This document shows, piece by piece, positions 1 through 5,796 of a stretch of 8,074 nucleotides of DNA. Position 1 is the stretch's first letter, and the number at the start of each line of letters is the position of its first letter. Origin of the DNA: Thermoplasmata archaeon. GTDB taxonomy: Archaea; Thermoplasmatota; Thermoplasmata; GCA-020350865. The position numbers and the translations under genes are program-made. The notes under the pieces are model-generated. The model worked only from the letters and a program-made list of their open reading frames with translations, had not been told where the DNA came from and made no database searches. The DNA lies in the NCBI GenBank assembly GCA_020351895.1, contig CP070672.1:1275790-1283863 (forward strand), given 5' to 3'.

Positions 1-554
1 ACTTTCTGCCTTTCTTCCTCTGTAAGAGGTTTGCTGTAACCACCGGGAACTGCTGTAACCGGATGTATGGCTTTACCGGATATGATCTCTAGCATTCTTG
101 CCCCGAGATGACGATTTCTAACAACTTTTTTCCCGATCTCTGGATGCTGACCTGCTATTCCTATTACGTTCCTTACTGCGTATGCCGCACTGGGGCCCAT
201 TACAAAATCAGCACCTGCAAGGAAATAGAAGTGTAGAATATGTTCCTCGGTAAAAGCTATACTATTACATAGGTCTCTTAATTTCGTGCCTGCAGGTGGT
301 GGCTGAATCCCAAACACTGCATCATTAGCCTTTGCAGACGCCAGGTGATGCGACCACGGGCAAACACCACAGATGCTCGTAACAATTCGTGGTAATTCTT
401 CCACTGGTCTTCCTATGCAGAACTTCTCGAATCCTCTCAGTTCAACAACATTTACAAAGGTATCTGCAACATTGCCAGCATCGTCCAGTTGTATCGTCAC
501 CTTTCCGTGTCCTTCTATTCTAGAAACCGGTGCTATTGTTAAAGTCTTTGCCAT
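1..554 (-). CDS. mvhA: [NiFe] hydrogenase large subunit, MvhA-type (partial, N-terminal 184 residues)
   Basis: This is the N-terminal part of a group 3 [NiFe] hydrogenase large subunit, most like MvhA of the F420-non-reducing hydrogenase, which oxidises H2 in the cytoplasm and usually passes electrons to heterodisulfide reductase. The gene runs off the left edge, so the C-terminal DPCxxC motif and the protease site are not visible. Seen in the translation: start MAKTLTIAPVSRIEGHGKV with the conserved SRIEGHG block, and the N-terminal nickel-ligand motif ICGVC (Cys62 and Cys65) followed by PWSHHLASAKA. The tail contains the block HPVTAVPGGYSKP. The ATG lies 5 bases after the mvhG stop, and its SD (GGAGGT then GGTGAT) sits inside the last mvhG codons, so the two are translationally linked. 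The N-terminal motifs make the large-subunit call firm. The Mvh rather than Frh assignment rests mainly on the partner subunit. Confidence 0.93.
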   Translation of the reverse strand, partial: MAKTLTIAPVSRIEGHGKVTIQLDDAGNVADTFVNVVELRGFEKFCIGRPVEELPRIVTSICGVCPWSHHLASAKANDAVFGIQPPPAGTKLRDLCNSIAFTEEHILHFYFLAGADFVMGPSAAYAVRNVIGIAGQHPEIGKKVVRNRHLGARMLEIISGKAIHPVTAVPGGYSKPLTEEERQK

Positions 555-559
555 TTCTA

Positions 560-1519
560 TCACCTACCTCCAGGTTTGGGTCTTGCAGGAAGTGGTCTCA
601 ATCTCTTTTGCCCTCCAATATATCTGTTTAAAAGTGCTCTTCTGTCTTCAACCTGCTTGGCATCAAGACCAATGCTCGACATGGCGCTCATCATATCCAC
701 CAAAGGATTGGCACCCTTCCTTATTGGTCCAAAACAGCCCCTGCAAGGCATGTATCCCTTGACACACCTTGGAACCATTTGATCTCCTTCCTCATAGGGT
801 TTGCCGCATCCAGATTTCGTTACTGGTCCAAGACATAGTATTCCCTGTTCGTTGAGACATCTCATGCTTTCGTATTGCCCCGCCGTGAACTGGGCATCCT
901 GAAGGGGCCGCTTTATTGCAACTTCGGCCTTCTTCTCCCTCTTAACCGGGCAATCATCGCAGACACTTCTTTCCGGTAATGTGAAGGGTTTACCTTCCAA
1001 AAGTGCTGTTAAAGCTTCGACGATAAGCCCTGGATTGGTGGGACAACCTGGAATGTATAGATCCACGTTTACCACCTCATCCACTGCGTATACCCTGTCC
1101 AGCAGAGGAGGTAAGTTGTCCGTGGGGGTCTCTGCAGATTCAGTTGTAACTGATTCCTTGTAAACTTTGGTGTATAGATCGTCCAATGTATACATGTTTG
1201 CCAGGGCAGGAATACCACCGTAACATGCACAGGAGCCCAGGGCAATTAGGGTCTTGCAGTTCTTGCGCATGGCTTCTGCAACATGCTTTTCCTTCTCGTT
1301 TCTTACACCACCGGATATTATCCCAACATCCGCCTCAGGTATCTGTATAACATTTGTATCGTCTTCGCCGGTCTGTCCGAAGTACTTGTGATCCATTAGC
1401 ACTGGTATATGAACGAACTCCAGGGATGGAAGTAAATCCAGCAGAGGTTCACCGATGTCCAAAACCGTCACTTCGCAACCGCCACATATGTTTAGCCATT
1501 CTTCTGCTACTTTTACCAT
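560..1519 (-). CDS. mvhG: [NiFe] hydrogenase small subunit, MvhG-type
   Basis: This is the iron-sulfur small subunit (319 residues) that carries electrons from the NiFe site of MvhA. The N-terminal half has the proximal-cluster cysteines: Cys12 and Cys15 in ICGGCEV, Cys97 in GSCACYGG and Cys159 in IPGCPTNPG. The C-terminal half is Cys-rich (CDDCP at 187-190, then Cys221, 229, 238, 252, 259 and 262), as expected for two more Fe-S clusters. There is no Tat signal, which fits a cytoplasmic group 3 enzyme. Two ATGs are adjacent (1522 and 1519). I chose 1519 because the SD GGAGG at 1526-1530 is 6 bases away, against 3 for the other; the difference is one Met. It is the first gene of its operon, ahead of mvhA. 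The electron-transfer subunit gene mvhD is not upstream, because the neighbour is divergent. F420-reducing FrhG is the alternative; the length and the GPVTKSGCGKPYEEGDQ block fit MvhG better. Confidence 0.93.
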   Translation of the reverse strand: MVKVAEEWLNICGGCEVTVLDIGEPLLDLLPSLEFVHIPVLMDHKYFGQTGEDDTNVIQIPEADVGIISGGVRNEKEKHVAEAMRKNCKTLIALGSCACYGGIPALANMYTLDDLYTKVYKESVTTESAETPTDNLPPLLDRVYAVDEVVNVDLYIPGCPTNPGLIVEALTALLEGKPFTLPERSVCDDCPVKREKKAEVAIKRPLQDAQFTAGQYESMRCLNEQGILCLGPVTKSGCGKPYEEGDQMVPRCVKGYMPCRGCFGPIRKGANPLVDMMSAMSSIGLDAKQVEDRRALLNRYIGGQKRLRPLPARPKPGGR

Positions 1520-1522
1520 CAT

Positions 1523-1753
1523 CTCCCTCCTTGTGAAGATGTAGGAAAGGGTATAATATAAAAGTATATAGAATTTACTGCGTATTGCGATATTTTTCCA
1601 GCGAATTATGACGATAATGCGTTTATTTTTGGCGTGATTCGTTAATTACTGGAACTGAATAGCATTTTTACGATATTTAGATGGTTTAATTAATGGGTAG
1701 ATACCATAAACTTCTTTAGAATGTCCTTCCTTGCGGGGTTTGGAGGCATAGTA
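1523..1753. promoter_or_regulatory. Divergent intergenic region between mvhG and the maturation protease
   Basis: No gene of its own is evident here. Besides the mvhG TATA-like box it holds an AT-rich stretch, TTTAATTAA (1685-1693), that could serve the protease on the plus strand. An 8-base direct repeat CGATATTT occurs at 1588-1595 and 1671-1678. The shared spacer would let one regulator see both the structural genes and their protease, but no clear palindromic operator was found. The last 33 bases (1721-1753) are an open in-frame extension of the protease that I consider untranslated. Confidence 0.4.
1554..1563 (-). promoter_or_regulatory. TATA-like box for mvhG-mvhA
   Basis: On the minus strand the sequence reads TTTTATATTA, close to the archaeal TTTATATA box. 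Its centre is about 36 bases before the mvhG ATG. A start of transcription about 25 bases downstream would fall near 1533, just before the SD site, giving a very short leader. A second AT stretch (TATATACTTT, 1561-1570) could be used instead. This is pattern-based. Confidence 0.5.
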
Positions 1754-2251
1754 TTGGAAAACATGCCTGAATACCACGGAAAGTCAGTGTTAATCCTTGG
1801 ATGCGGAAATATTCTCTTTGGAGACGATGGCTTCGGTCCTGCCGTTGTTGAAGAACTTGAAAGGGAATACGATATTCCCGATCATGTTTACGTGATCAAT
1901 GCCGGTCTTTCCGTTAGAGAATTATTATTCAATATCACGCTGGATGAGGAGAAACCTGATAGGATTATCATCGTGGATGCAGTGGATTTCGGAAGTACAC
2001 CTGGGGAACTATTTGAAATCGATTTAGATGAAATTCCAGAAAACAAAATCGATGATTTCTCCATGCATCAGATGCCCACCTCCAATCTTTTGAGGGAACT
2101 GAGGGATCTCTGCGGGGTGGATGTTCGTATCCTCTCTTGCCAAGTTGTAAAAATACCTGAATTCGTGGAACCAGGACTGTCTGATACCTTGAAGAATAAG
2201 GTAAAAGAGGCATGCGAATTAATCGTCGAAAAATACTTTAAATTACCATAA
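1754..2251 (+). CDS. [NiFe] hydrogenase maturation endopeptidase (HycI/HyaD/FrhD family)
   Basis: This is a predicted cytoplasmic protease that removes the C-terminal tail of the hydrogenase large subunit after nickel insertion; the obvious substrate is the MvhA-type protein encoded nearby. The hallmark N-terminal motif is GCGNILFGDDGFGP (residues 16-29 from the chosen start). Asp25, Asp78 in VDAVDFG and His105 in SMHQMP match the three nickel-sensing ligands of the family (Glu/Asp, Asp, His in E. coli HybD). At 165 residues it is of usual size. Start choice: TTG at 1754 has GGAGG at 1742-1746 with 7-base spacing. ATG 1763 lies too far from that SD. ATG 1721 would add 11 unconserved residues whose codons include the SD, but could be used on a leaderless transcript. 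The family call is firm; the start and the exact subfamily are not. Confidence 0.9.
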   Translation: MENMPEYHGKSVLILGCGNILFGDDGFGPAVVEELEREYDIPDHVYVINAGLSVRELLFNITLDEEKPDRIIIVDAVDFGSTPGELFEIDLDEIPENKIDDFSMHQMPTSNLLRELRDLCGVDVRILSCQVVKIPEFVEPGLSDTLKNKVKEACELIVEKYFKLP

Positions 2252-2337
2252 CTTACATGAAAAGGAGGTATAGTCAGATAAAATGATATAACATGAAGAT
2301 ATTACCATTTCAAAGAACTCAACTGGGGGATGTGAGT

Positions 2338-2547
2338 ATGCCCGACAGCTTTAAAATATTAGACGGTAAAAAGTACATGTGGGACGGCGAAACCTACGAA
2401 GGTATGGAGCACGCGAAAAAAGCAGAAGAGAACTATAAAAAAGAAAATTTCGAGGCAATGATAATCGAGGATGAGGGTGGTAAGCCTCTTGTTTATACAA
2501 GAAGGGTGGTAACAGAGGTAGTTTTGGAGGGGGAAGCACCAGTTTAA
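2338..2547 (+). CDS. Uncharacterised small acidic protein, about 69 residues
   Basis: I do not assign a function. The protein starts MPDSFKILDGKKYMWDGETY, continues with a Lys/Glu-rich helix-like stretch (AKKAEENYKKENFEAMI), and ends in a beta-like part with PLVYTRRVVTEVVLE. It has no cysteine, signal peptide or membrane segment, so a small soluble cytoplasmic domain is likely. ATG 2338 is preceded by GGGGGATGTGAG, a weak SD. ATG 2293 in the same frame would add 15 residues (84 in total) but has no well-spaced SD. It lies 86 bases after the protease stop and ahead of hypE on the same strand, so a link to hydrogenase maturation is possible by context only. The pattern of a Tyr/Glu-rich helix followed by a YTRR strand recalls short proteins scattered in anaerobes, but that is memory rather than a search. 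Confidence 0.75.
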   Translation: MPDSFKILDGKKYMWDGETYEGMEHAKKAEENYKKENFEAMIIEDEGGKPLVYTRRVVTEVVLEGEAPV

Positions 2548-2554
2548 TATATTC

Positions 2555-2563
2555 TTTTATATT
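2555..2563 (+). promoter_or_regulatory. TATA-like box for hypE
   Basis: The sequence TTTTATATT, just after the stop of the small upstream gene, is centred about 55 bases before the hypE GTG. Transcription would start near 2585 and keep the GGGGGAG SD at 2594-2600. This suggests hypE can be expressed apart from the protease gene. It is pattern-based. Confidence 0.5.
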
Positions 2564-2613
2564 TACCTTCATCTACCTTCGTAAGAAGATAAAGGGGGAG
2601 AACCTAAAAAAGA

Positions 2614-3687
2614 GTGATTCTAATGGATGAAGATAGGATTACACTTTCTCACGGAGCGGGCGGAGCCGTCATGCAGAAGTTGATCTCCAAAAACATTTTA
2701 GGGCGTATAGTGGGAGAGGGGTTGACAAAGGATATTGAGGTCCAACTCCAAGAACTGGAAGATGCTGGAGTAGTGGATGGAATAATTTTTACTACGGACT
2801 CGTATGTAGTAAAACCCATATTTTTTCCAGGGGGGGATATAGGAAGTCTGGCTGTCTCAGGCACCATAAACGACCTCTCTGTCATGGGTGCAGAACCCCT
2901 GGCATTGTCCTTGGGTTTAATACTTGAAGAGGGATTCATGATTTCGGATTTGGATAAGATACTGGATAGTATTGGTAAGATTTCTGAGGAAACTGGAATT
3001 CCCATAATAACAGGTGACACAAAGGTCATGGAAAAAGGCGCACTGGATAAGATCTGCATAAACACTTCTGGAATCGGTAGAAGGTCAAAGCTACTAGACC
3101 ACAATATCGAAGAAGTAAGAAAATATAGGGAATTTCCTGGTGATTGGCTTTTAGATTCCAGTCTGAAAGATGGAGATAAAATAATAATCTCAGGAAGCAT
3201 CGGAGATCATGGCGTGACCATCCTTTCAACGAGGGAGGGTTACGGATACGAGACCAAGCTAAAAACCGATGCATGTCCCCTATACTCCATGATCACAAAG
3301 GTCTTGGAAGTAGGTGGCATCGTATCTATGAAGGACCCAACCAGAGGAGGCCTTGCCAATACCCTCAACGAATGGAGCCAGAAATCAAAGGTCAACATAG
3401 AAATAAACGAGGATGACTTACCCATAAAAGAGCCTGTTTTGGCGGCCTGTGAGATGCTGGGAATAGAGCCCTTGAATATAGCCAATGAAGGCAAGGTTGT
3501 AATAGGGGTGGTTGCAGAAAAGGCGGATGAGGTTCTTGATGCTCTAAAAAGGACAGATGAGGGAGGGGATGCAGTAATTATTGGTTGCGTGAAAAAAGGG
3601 GACGGTACAGTAATATTAAACACATTGGTTGGAGGAAAAAGAATAGTTGACATGCCTATTGGGGATCCCGTGCCAAGAATATGTTGA
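2614..3687 (+). CDS. hypE: Hydrogenase maturation protein HypE (carbamoyl dehydratase)
   Basis: HypE receives a carbamoyl group from HypF on its C-terminal cysteine and dehydrates it with ATP to a thiocyanate, the source of the two cyanide ligands of the NiFe site. At 357 residues it is full length. Seen: the N-terminal SHGAGG motif, the FTTDSYVVKPIFFPGGDIG and TINDLSVMGAEP blocks of the AIR-synthase-like fold, GDTKVMEKG, DPTRGGLANTLNE, and the essential C-terminal PRIC ending in Cys357. The start is GTG 2614, with GGGGGAG 13 bases upstream; ATG 2623 would shorten it by three residues. It has its own TATA-like box and converges on the hypCAD operon. The HypF partner is not in the window. The identity is secure. 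Confidence 0.97.
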   Translation: MILMDEDRITLSHGAGGAVMQKLISKNILGRIVGEGLTKDIEVQLQELEDAGVVDGIIFTTDSYVVKPIFFPGGDIGSLAVSGTINDLSVMGAEPLALSLGLILEEGFMISDLDKILDSIGKISEETGIPIITGDTKVMEKGALDKICINTSGIGRRSKLLDHNIEEVRKYREFPGDWLLDSSLKDGDKIIISGSIGDHGVTILSTREGYGYETKLKTDACPLYSMITKVLEVGGIVSMKDPTRGGLANTLNEWSQKSKVNIEINEDDLPIKEPVLAACEMLGIEPLNIANEGKVVIGVVAEKADEVLDALKRTDEGGDAVIIGCVKKGDGTVILNTLVGGKRIVDMPIGDPVPRIC

Positions 3688-3692
3688 TTATT

Positions 3693-3821
3693 TTAGGTCT
3701 CCTTTTGCTTGCTCTTTTTTGCCTTCAATTCCCATACATAGGATCTCAATCTTCCCTTACAGACAATTGCCTTCTCATGGGACAATTTTCCCCTGCGGAT
3801 ATTTGGTTTCTCTTGAGTCAA
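3693..3821 (-). CDS. Possible small basic protein, 42 residues, start TTG
   Basis: A short reading frame lies in the gap between hypE and hypD. From TTG 3821 it gives 42 residues: MTQEKPNIRRGKLSHEKAIV, then CKGRLRSYVWELKAKKSKQK and a final ET. It is strongly basic, with one Cys and one Trp and a Lys-rich tail, as in small nucleic-acid-binding or ribosome-associated proteins; I recognise no family. The support for translation is the SD AGGTGA (3827-3832), 5 bases before the TTG. GTG 3830 is an alternative start that would add three residues. A TATA-like CTTTTAAG sits at 3862-3869, about 45 bases upstream. Codon choice looks like the neighbours. It abuts the end of convergent hypE (5 bases apart). 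Chance openness over 42 codons is possible, so confidence is moderate. Confidence 0.5.
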   Translation of the reverse strand: MTQEKPNIRRGKLSHEKAIVCKGRLRSYVWELKAKKSKQKET

Positions 3822-3861
3822 TTGGCTCACCTGCTCTTGTTATGATTTAGGTCACTTTGAA

Positions 3862-3869
3862 CTTAAAAG
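3862..3869 (-). promoter_or_regulatory. TATA-like box for the small basic gene
   Basis: The minus strand reads CTTTTAAG. Transcription would start near 3840, leaving the AGGTGA SD in a leader of about 20 bases before TTG 3821. The match is weak, and its value comes from its position. Confidence 0.3.
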
Positions 3870-3872
3870 CAT

Positions 3873-3936
3873 GCATTCCATACTCATTACTGATTATCAT
3901 AATGAGAATTTTAATAAAAATTATGAAATGGAATGT
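3873..3936. repeat. Nested inverted repeats, three-way-junction-like element after hypD
   Basis: An outer 8-base perfect inverted repeat, CATTCCAT (3874-3881) and ATGGAATG (3928-3935), encloses two adjacent hairpins. Hairpin A is CTCATTA (3883-3889) with TAATGAG (3900-3906). It is extended by TGA/TCA with a TTA loop, giving 10 pairs with one bulged base. Hairpin B is AATTTT (3907-3912) with AAAATT (3917-3922) and an AATA loop. The element begins one base after the hypD stop codon, so on the minus strand it could act as a 3' end structure or terminator of the hypCAD transcript. It also sits just upstream of the TATA-like box of the small basic gene. Confidence 0.6.
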
Positions 3937-5046
3937 TTAAACCTTCTTTTTCCCGTATTTTAAGAGAATATTGCAGCTCCCCTCGTAGCTCACCATACAC
4001 GGTCCAACAGGATGCTCGGGTGTGCATGCCTTTCCAAATAGCGGGCATTCATCAGAGGAGATCACTCCCCTCAGAACATCACCGCATTTGCAACCCGGGG
4101 GTTCTGAAAATTCCATATCCTGGATTTCTTTCAGTTCATCAGCAAAGAGCGCTCTTGCATCATATTCTTCGTATTCAGATCTAAGTCTCAGTCCGCTTTC
4201 TGGAATCTCAGGAAAGCCTCGCCATTTCACATCAAAGGGTTCGAAGACCTCTGAAATTACATTTATGGCCCTGGGATTACCCTCGTATTTTACACTCCGG
4301 GTGTACTCGATCTCCACCTTTGCCTCCCCATCCTTTATCTGTTTGGCAAGCATGTAGATTCCCATCATCAAATCCAAGGGCTCGAAGCCTGCAATCACCT
4401 GTGGTACATGATATTTCTCAGAGAGGAATTCGTAGGGTTTTGCACCTATTATGGTGCTCACATGACCGGGCTCGATCAATCCGTGGAGCTTCACCTCTCC
4501 CATCTCGATTAGGGCTTTCAATGCCGGTGGAACTATTCTGTGGCAGCTTAGAATGGAGAAATTATTGGCCTTATCCTTCTTACCCTCGTGCAACGTTTTG
4601 ATTGCCATGGCAATACTCGGTATCGTGGTCTCAAAGCCCACAGCCATAAAAACTGTATCCTTGTCCGTTTTAGATGCGATATTCACGGCATCATCGACAC
4701 CGTAAACGATCTGAACGTCTCCTCCTTTGGTTCTTGCATTAGAAAGGGACCCCGAGGCCCCCGGTACCTTCACCATATCCCCGAATACAACCAGCTTTTT
4801 CCCTTTCTGAGATAGGAGAATGGCCTCTTCGATCTCCTTTGGTGTGGTTACGCAAACCGGGCAGCCAGGTCCTTGCCTGATCTCCACACCCACGGATTTC
4901 AGGTTATCCTCCAGTCCGAATCTCACCAGGGTATCCTGATGCGTTCCGCAAACATGCATAAGTCGTATATTCAAATCCATTTCTTTCAATCTTTTCAGAA
5001 TCGTATCAGCCATTTCTTTGTCTCTGAGTCTGAATTTTTCCATCAT
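3937..5046 (-). CDS. hypD: Hydrogenase maturation protein HypD
   Basis: HypD is the [4Fe-4S] scaffold that, with HypC, assembles the Fe(CN)2CO unit before its delivery to the large subunit. From ATG 5046 it has 369 residues, the usual family length. Seen: MHVCGTHQ (Cys33), GPGCPVC (Cys62 and Cys65) near the iron-binding site, VGFETT, SCHRIVPPALKALIE, GLIEPGHVSTIIG, and a Cys-rich C-terminus (Cys319, 321, 334, 341, 350, 358) holding the cluster. An upstream in-frame ATG (5097) would add 17 residues overlapping hypA, but the family starts close to the EKFRLRDKE segment. ATG 5046 lies 16 bases after the hypA stop with GGGAG as a modest SD. It is the last gene of hypCAD. The identity is secure; the start is probable. 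Confidence 0.97.
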   Translation of the reverse strand: MMEKFRLRDKEMADTILKRLKEMDLNIRLMHVCGTHQDTLVRFGLEDNLKSVGVEIRQGPGCPVCVTTPKEIEEAILLSQKGKKLVVFGDMVKVPGASGSLSNARTKGGDVQIVYGVDDAVNIASKTDKDTVFMAVGFETTIPSIAMAIKTLHEGKKDKANNFSILSCHRIVPPALKALIEMGEVKLHGLIEPGHVSTIIGAKPYEFLSEKYHVPQVIAGFEPLDLMMGIYMLAKQIKDGEAKVEIEYTRSVKYEGNPRAINVISEVFEPFDVKWRGFPEIPESGLRLRSEYEEYDARALFADELKEIQDMEFSEPPGCKCGDVLRGVISSDECPLFGKACTPEHPVGPCMVSYEGSCNILLKYGKKKV

Positions 5047-5062
5047 GATATTGGCTCCCGAA

Positions 5063-5473
5063 TCACACAGAATCTTTGGCCGCTTGACCCTTTTCATTTT
5101 CTTCCTTCAAATTCATATGTATGTTCCTTAGGATGCATTCCCTCCCACTGAGCAGATTCACCTTTCCATTGCATTTTGGACAGGATATCTGTGGAATGCG
5201 GAAATGATTTTCTTCAGGTTTGTTTTCCAGCGACCCCCGAAAACCACATGAGGTACATTCCACTTCGGTTTTTTTCACTCCGATTACGAGTTCGGCACCT
5301 TTAAGAATGTTCTCTTGGGTTAAAACATTGAAGGAAAATTTCAGCTGCTCCGGATTGAGGAAAGTCAATTCCCCCACATCCAGATACACTTTTTCAACAT
5401 TCTCAACATCATAATTCTCGATGGACTTTAAGGCCGCCTCTACAATGTCCATCATCATGGAGAATTCATGCAT
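5063..5473 (-). CDS. hypA: Hydrogenase nickel incorporation protein HypA
   Basis: HypA is the nickel metallochaperone that, with HypB, loads nickel into the large subunit. It has 136 residues from ATG 5473. The N-terminus MHEFSMM has the required His2, which together with the amino terminus binds nickel, so this start is certain; the 28-residue upstream extension would destroy it. The zinc site is Cys73-x2-Cys76 (VECTSCGFRG) and Cys98-x2-Cys101 (ISCPKCNGK), separated by a 21-residue linker longer than in the short bacterial forms. The C-terminus carries about 18 extra residues (MNLKEENEKGQAAKDSV) beyond the usual end. The gene overlaps the end of hypC by 8 bases, with the SD GGAGGAG inside hypC, so the two are translationally coupled. 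HypB is not in the window. Confidence 0.96.
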   Translation of the reverse strand: MHEFSMMMDIVEAALKSIENYDVENVEKVYLDVGELTFLNPEQLKFSFNVLTQENILKGAELVIGVKKTEVECTSCGFRGSLENKPEENHFRIPQISCPKCNGKVNLLSGRECILRNIHMNLKEENEKGQAAKDSV

Positions 5474-5690
5474 TCTGCTCCTCCAGAATCTGCCTGAACA
5501 TTTCCAGGGACTGAAGTGCATCCTCCTCAGAGAGCACCTGAATGGCGTAACCTGCATGAACTATGACGTAATCCCCCACAGATACCTCAACAAGGGAAAC
5601 ATTAACCGGTCTTTCCACTCCCCCGAAATCCACATTTGCGATCTGTTCTTCGTCGATGCTCAGTATTTTACCTGGAACTGCTAGGCACAT
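5466..5690 (-). CDS. hypC: Hydrogenase maturation chaperone HypC
   Basis: HypC is a small chaperone (74 residues) that carries the Fe(CN)2CO moiety with HypD and docks it on the hydrogenase large-subunit precursor. The N-terminus MCLAVPGKIL has the essential Cys2. The OB-like core contains DFGGVERPVNVSLV and GDYVIVHAGYAI with the conserved His45. There is no SD before the ATG. Instead a TATA-like box is centred about 29 bases upstream, so the message is probably leaderless or nearly so. It is the first gene of hypC-hypA-hypD. The identity and start are secure. Confidence 0.97.
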   Translation of the reverse strand: MCLAVPGKILSIDEEQIANVDFGGVERPVNVSLVEVSVGDYVIVHAGYAIQVLSEEDALQSLEMFRQILEEQNA

Positions 5691-5715
5691 GGATTTGCGT
5701 GATAGTGTTTTAGGG

Positions 5716-5722
5716 TATAAAA
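5716..5722 (-). promoter_or_regulatory. TATA-like box of the hypCAD operon, inside a small palindrome
   Basis: The minus strand reads TTTTATA, centred about 29 bases before the hypC ATG, which predicts a leaderless or near-leaderless transcript. The box overlaps a perfect 15-base palindrome, AAATCC-TTT-GGATTT (5720-5734), a possible operator. The right half of that palindrome is also the first block of the inverted-repeat arm at 5729-5796. Confidence 0.6.
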
Positions 5723-5728
5723 TCCTTT

Positions 5729-5796
5729 GGATTTATGTGGCTCCCTGCTCGGAGCGGGAGGCGACCACAGGGTTGTTATAATCAGGATGTGCGCAT
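5729..5796 (+). repeat. Left arm of complex inverted repeat flanking the SRPBCC gene
   Basis: Three blocks occur here in the order GGATTTAT (5729-5736), GGAGGCGACCACA (5757-5769) and AGGATGTGCGCAT (5784-5796). The same three blocks recur in the same order on the minus strand of the right arm at 6243-6286. This arm is longer because it has 20 bases between the first two blocks, which form a GC-rich hairpin (5737-5768: GTGG, CTCCC, GCT paired with AGC, GGGAG, CCAC). The arm contains the stop codon of the SRPBCC gene, whose last residues MRTS are encoded by the third block read in reverse. Confidence 0.8.

Noticed and set aside
2257..2286. Nine-codon frame starting at ATG 2257 downstream of the protease
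   Set aside because: It has no SD of its own, and its codons are simply the SD-like AAGGAGG stretch. It is too short to support.
2649..3653. Long antisense frames opposite hypE
   Set aside because: They are shadows of hypE codon structure with no SD, no family motifs and low-complexity Ser/Pro content.
5047..5097. N-terminal extension of hypD by 17 residues from ATG 5097
   Set aside because: It overlaps the end of hypA in another frame. The family begins close to ATG 5046, which gives the usual length of 369 residues.
5474..5557. N-terminal extension of hypA by 28 residues
   Set aside because: HypA needs the N-terminal Met-His for nickel. MHEF at 5473 has an ideal SD inside hypC, while the extension is a shadow of hypC.
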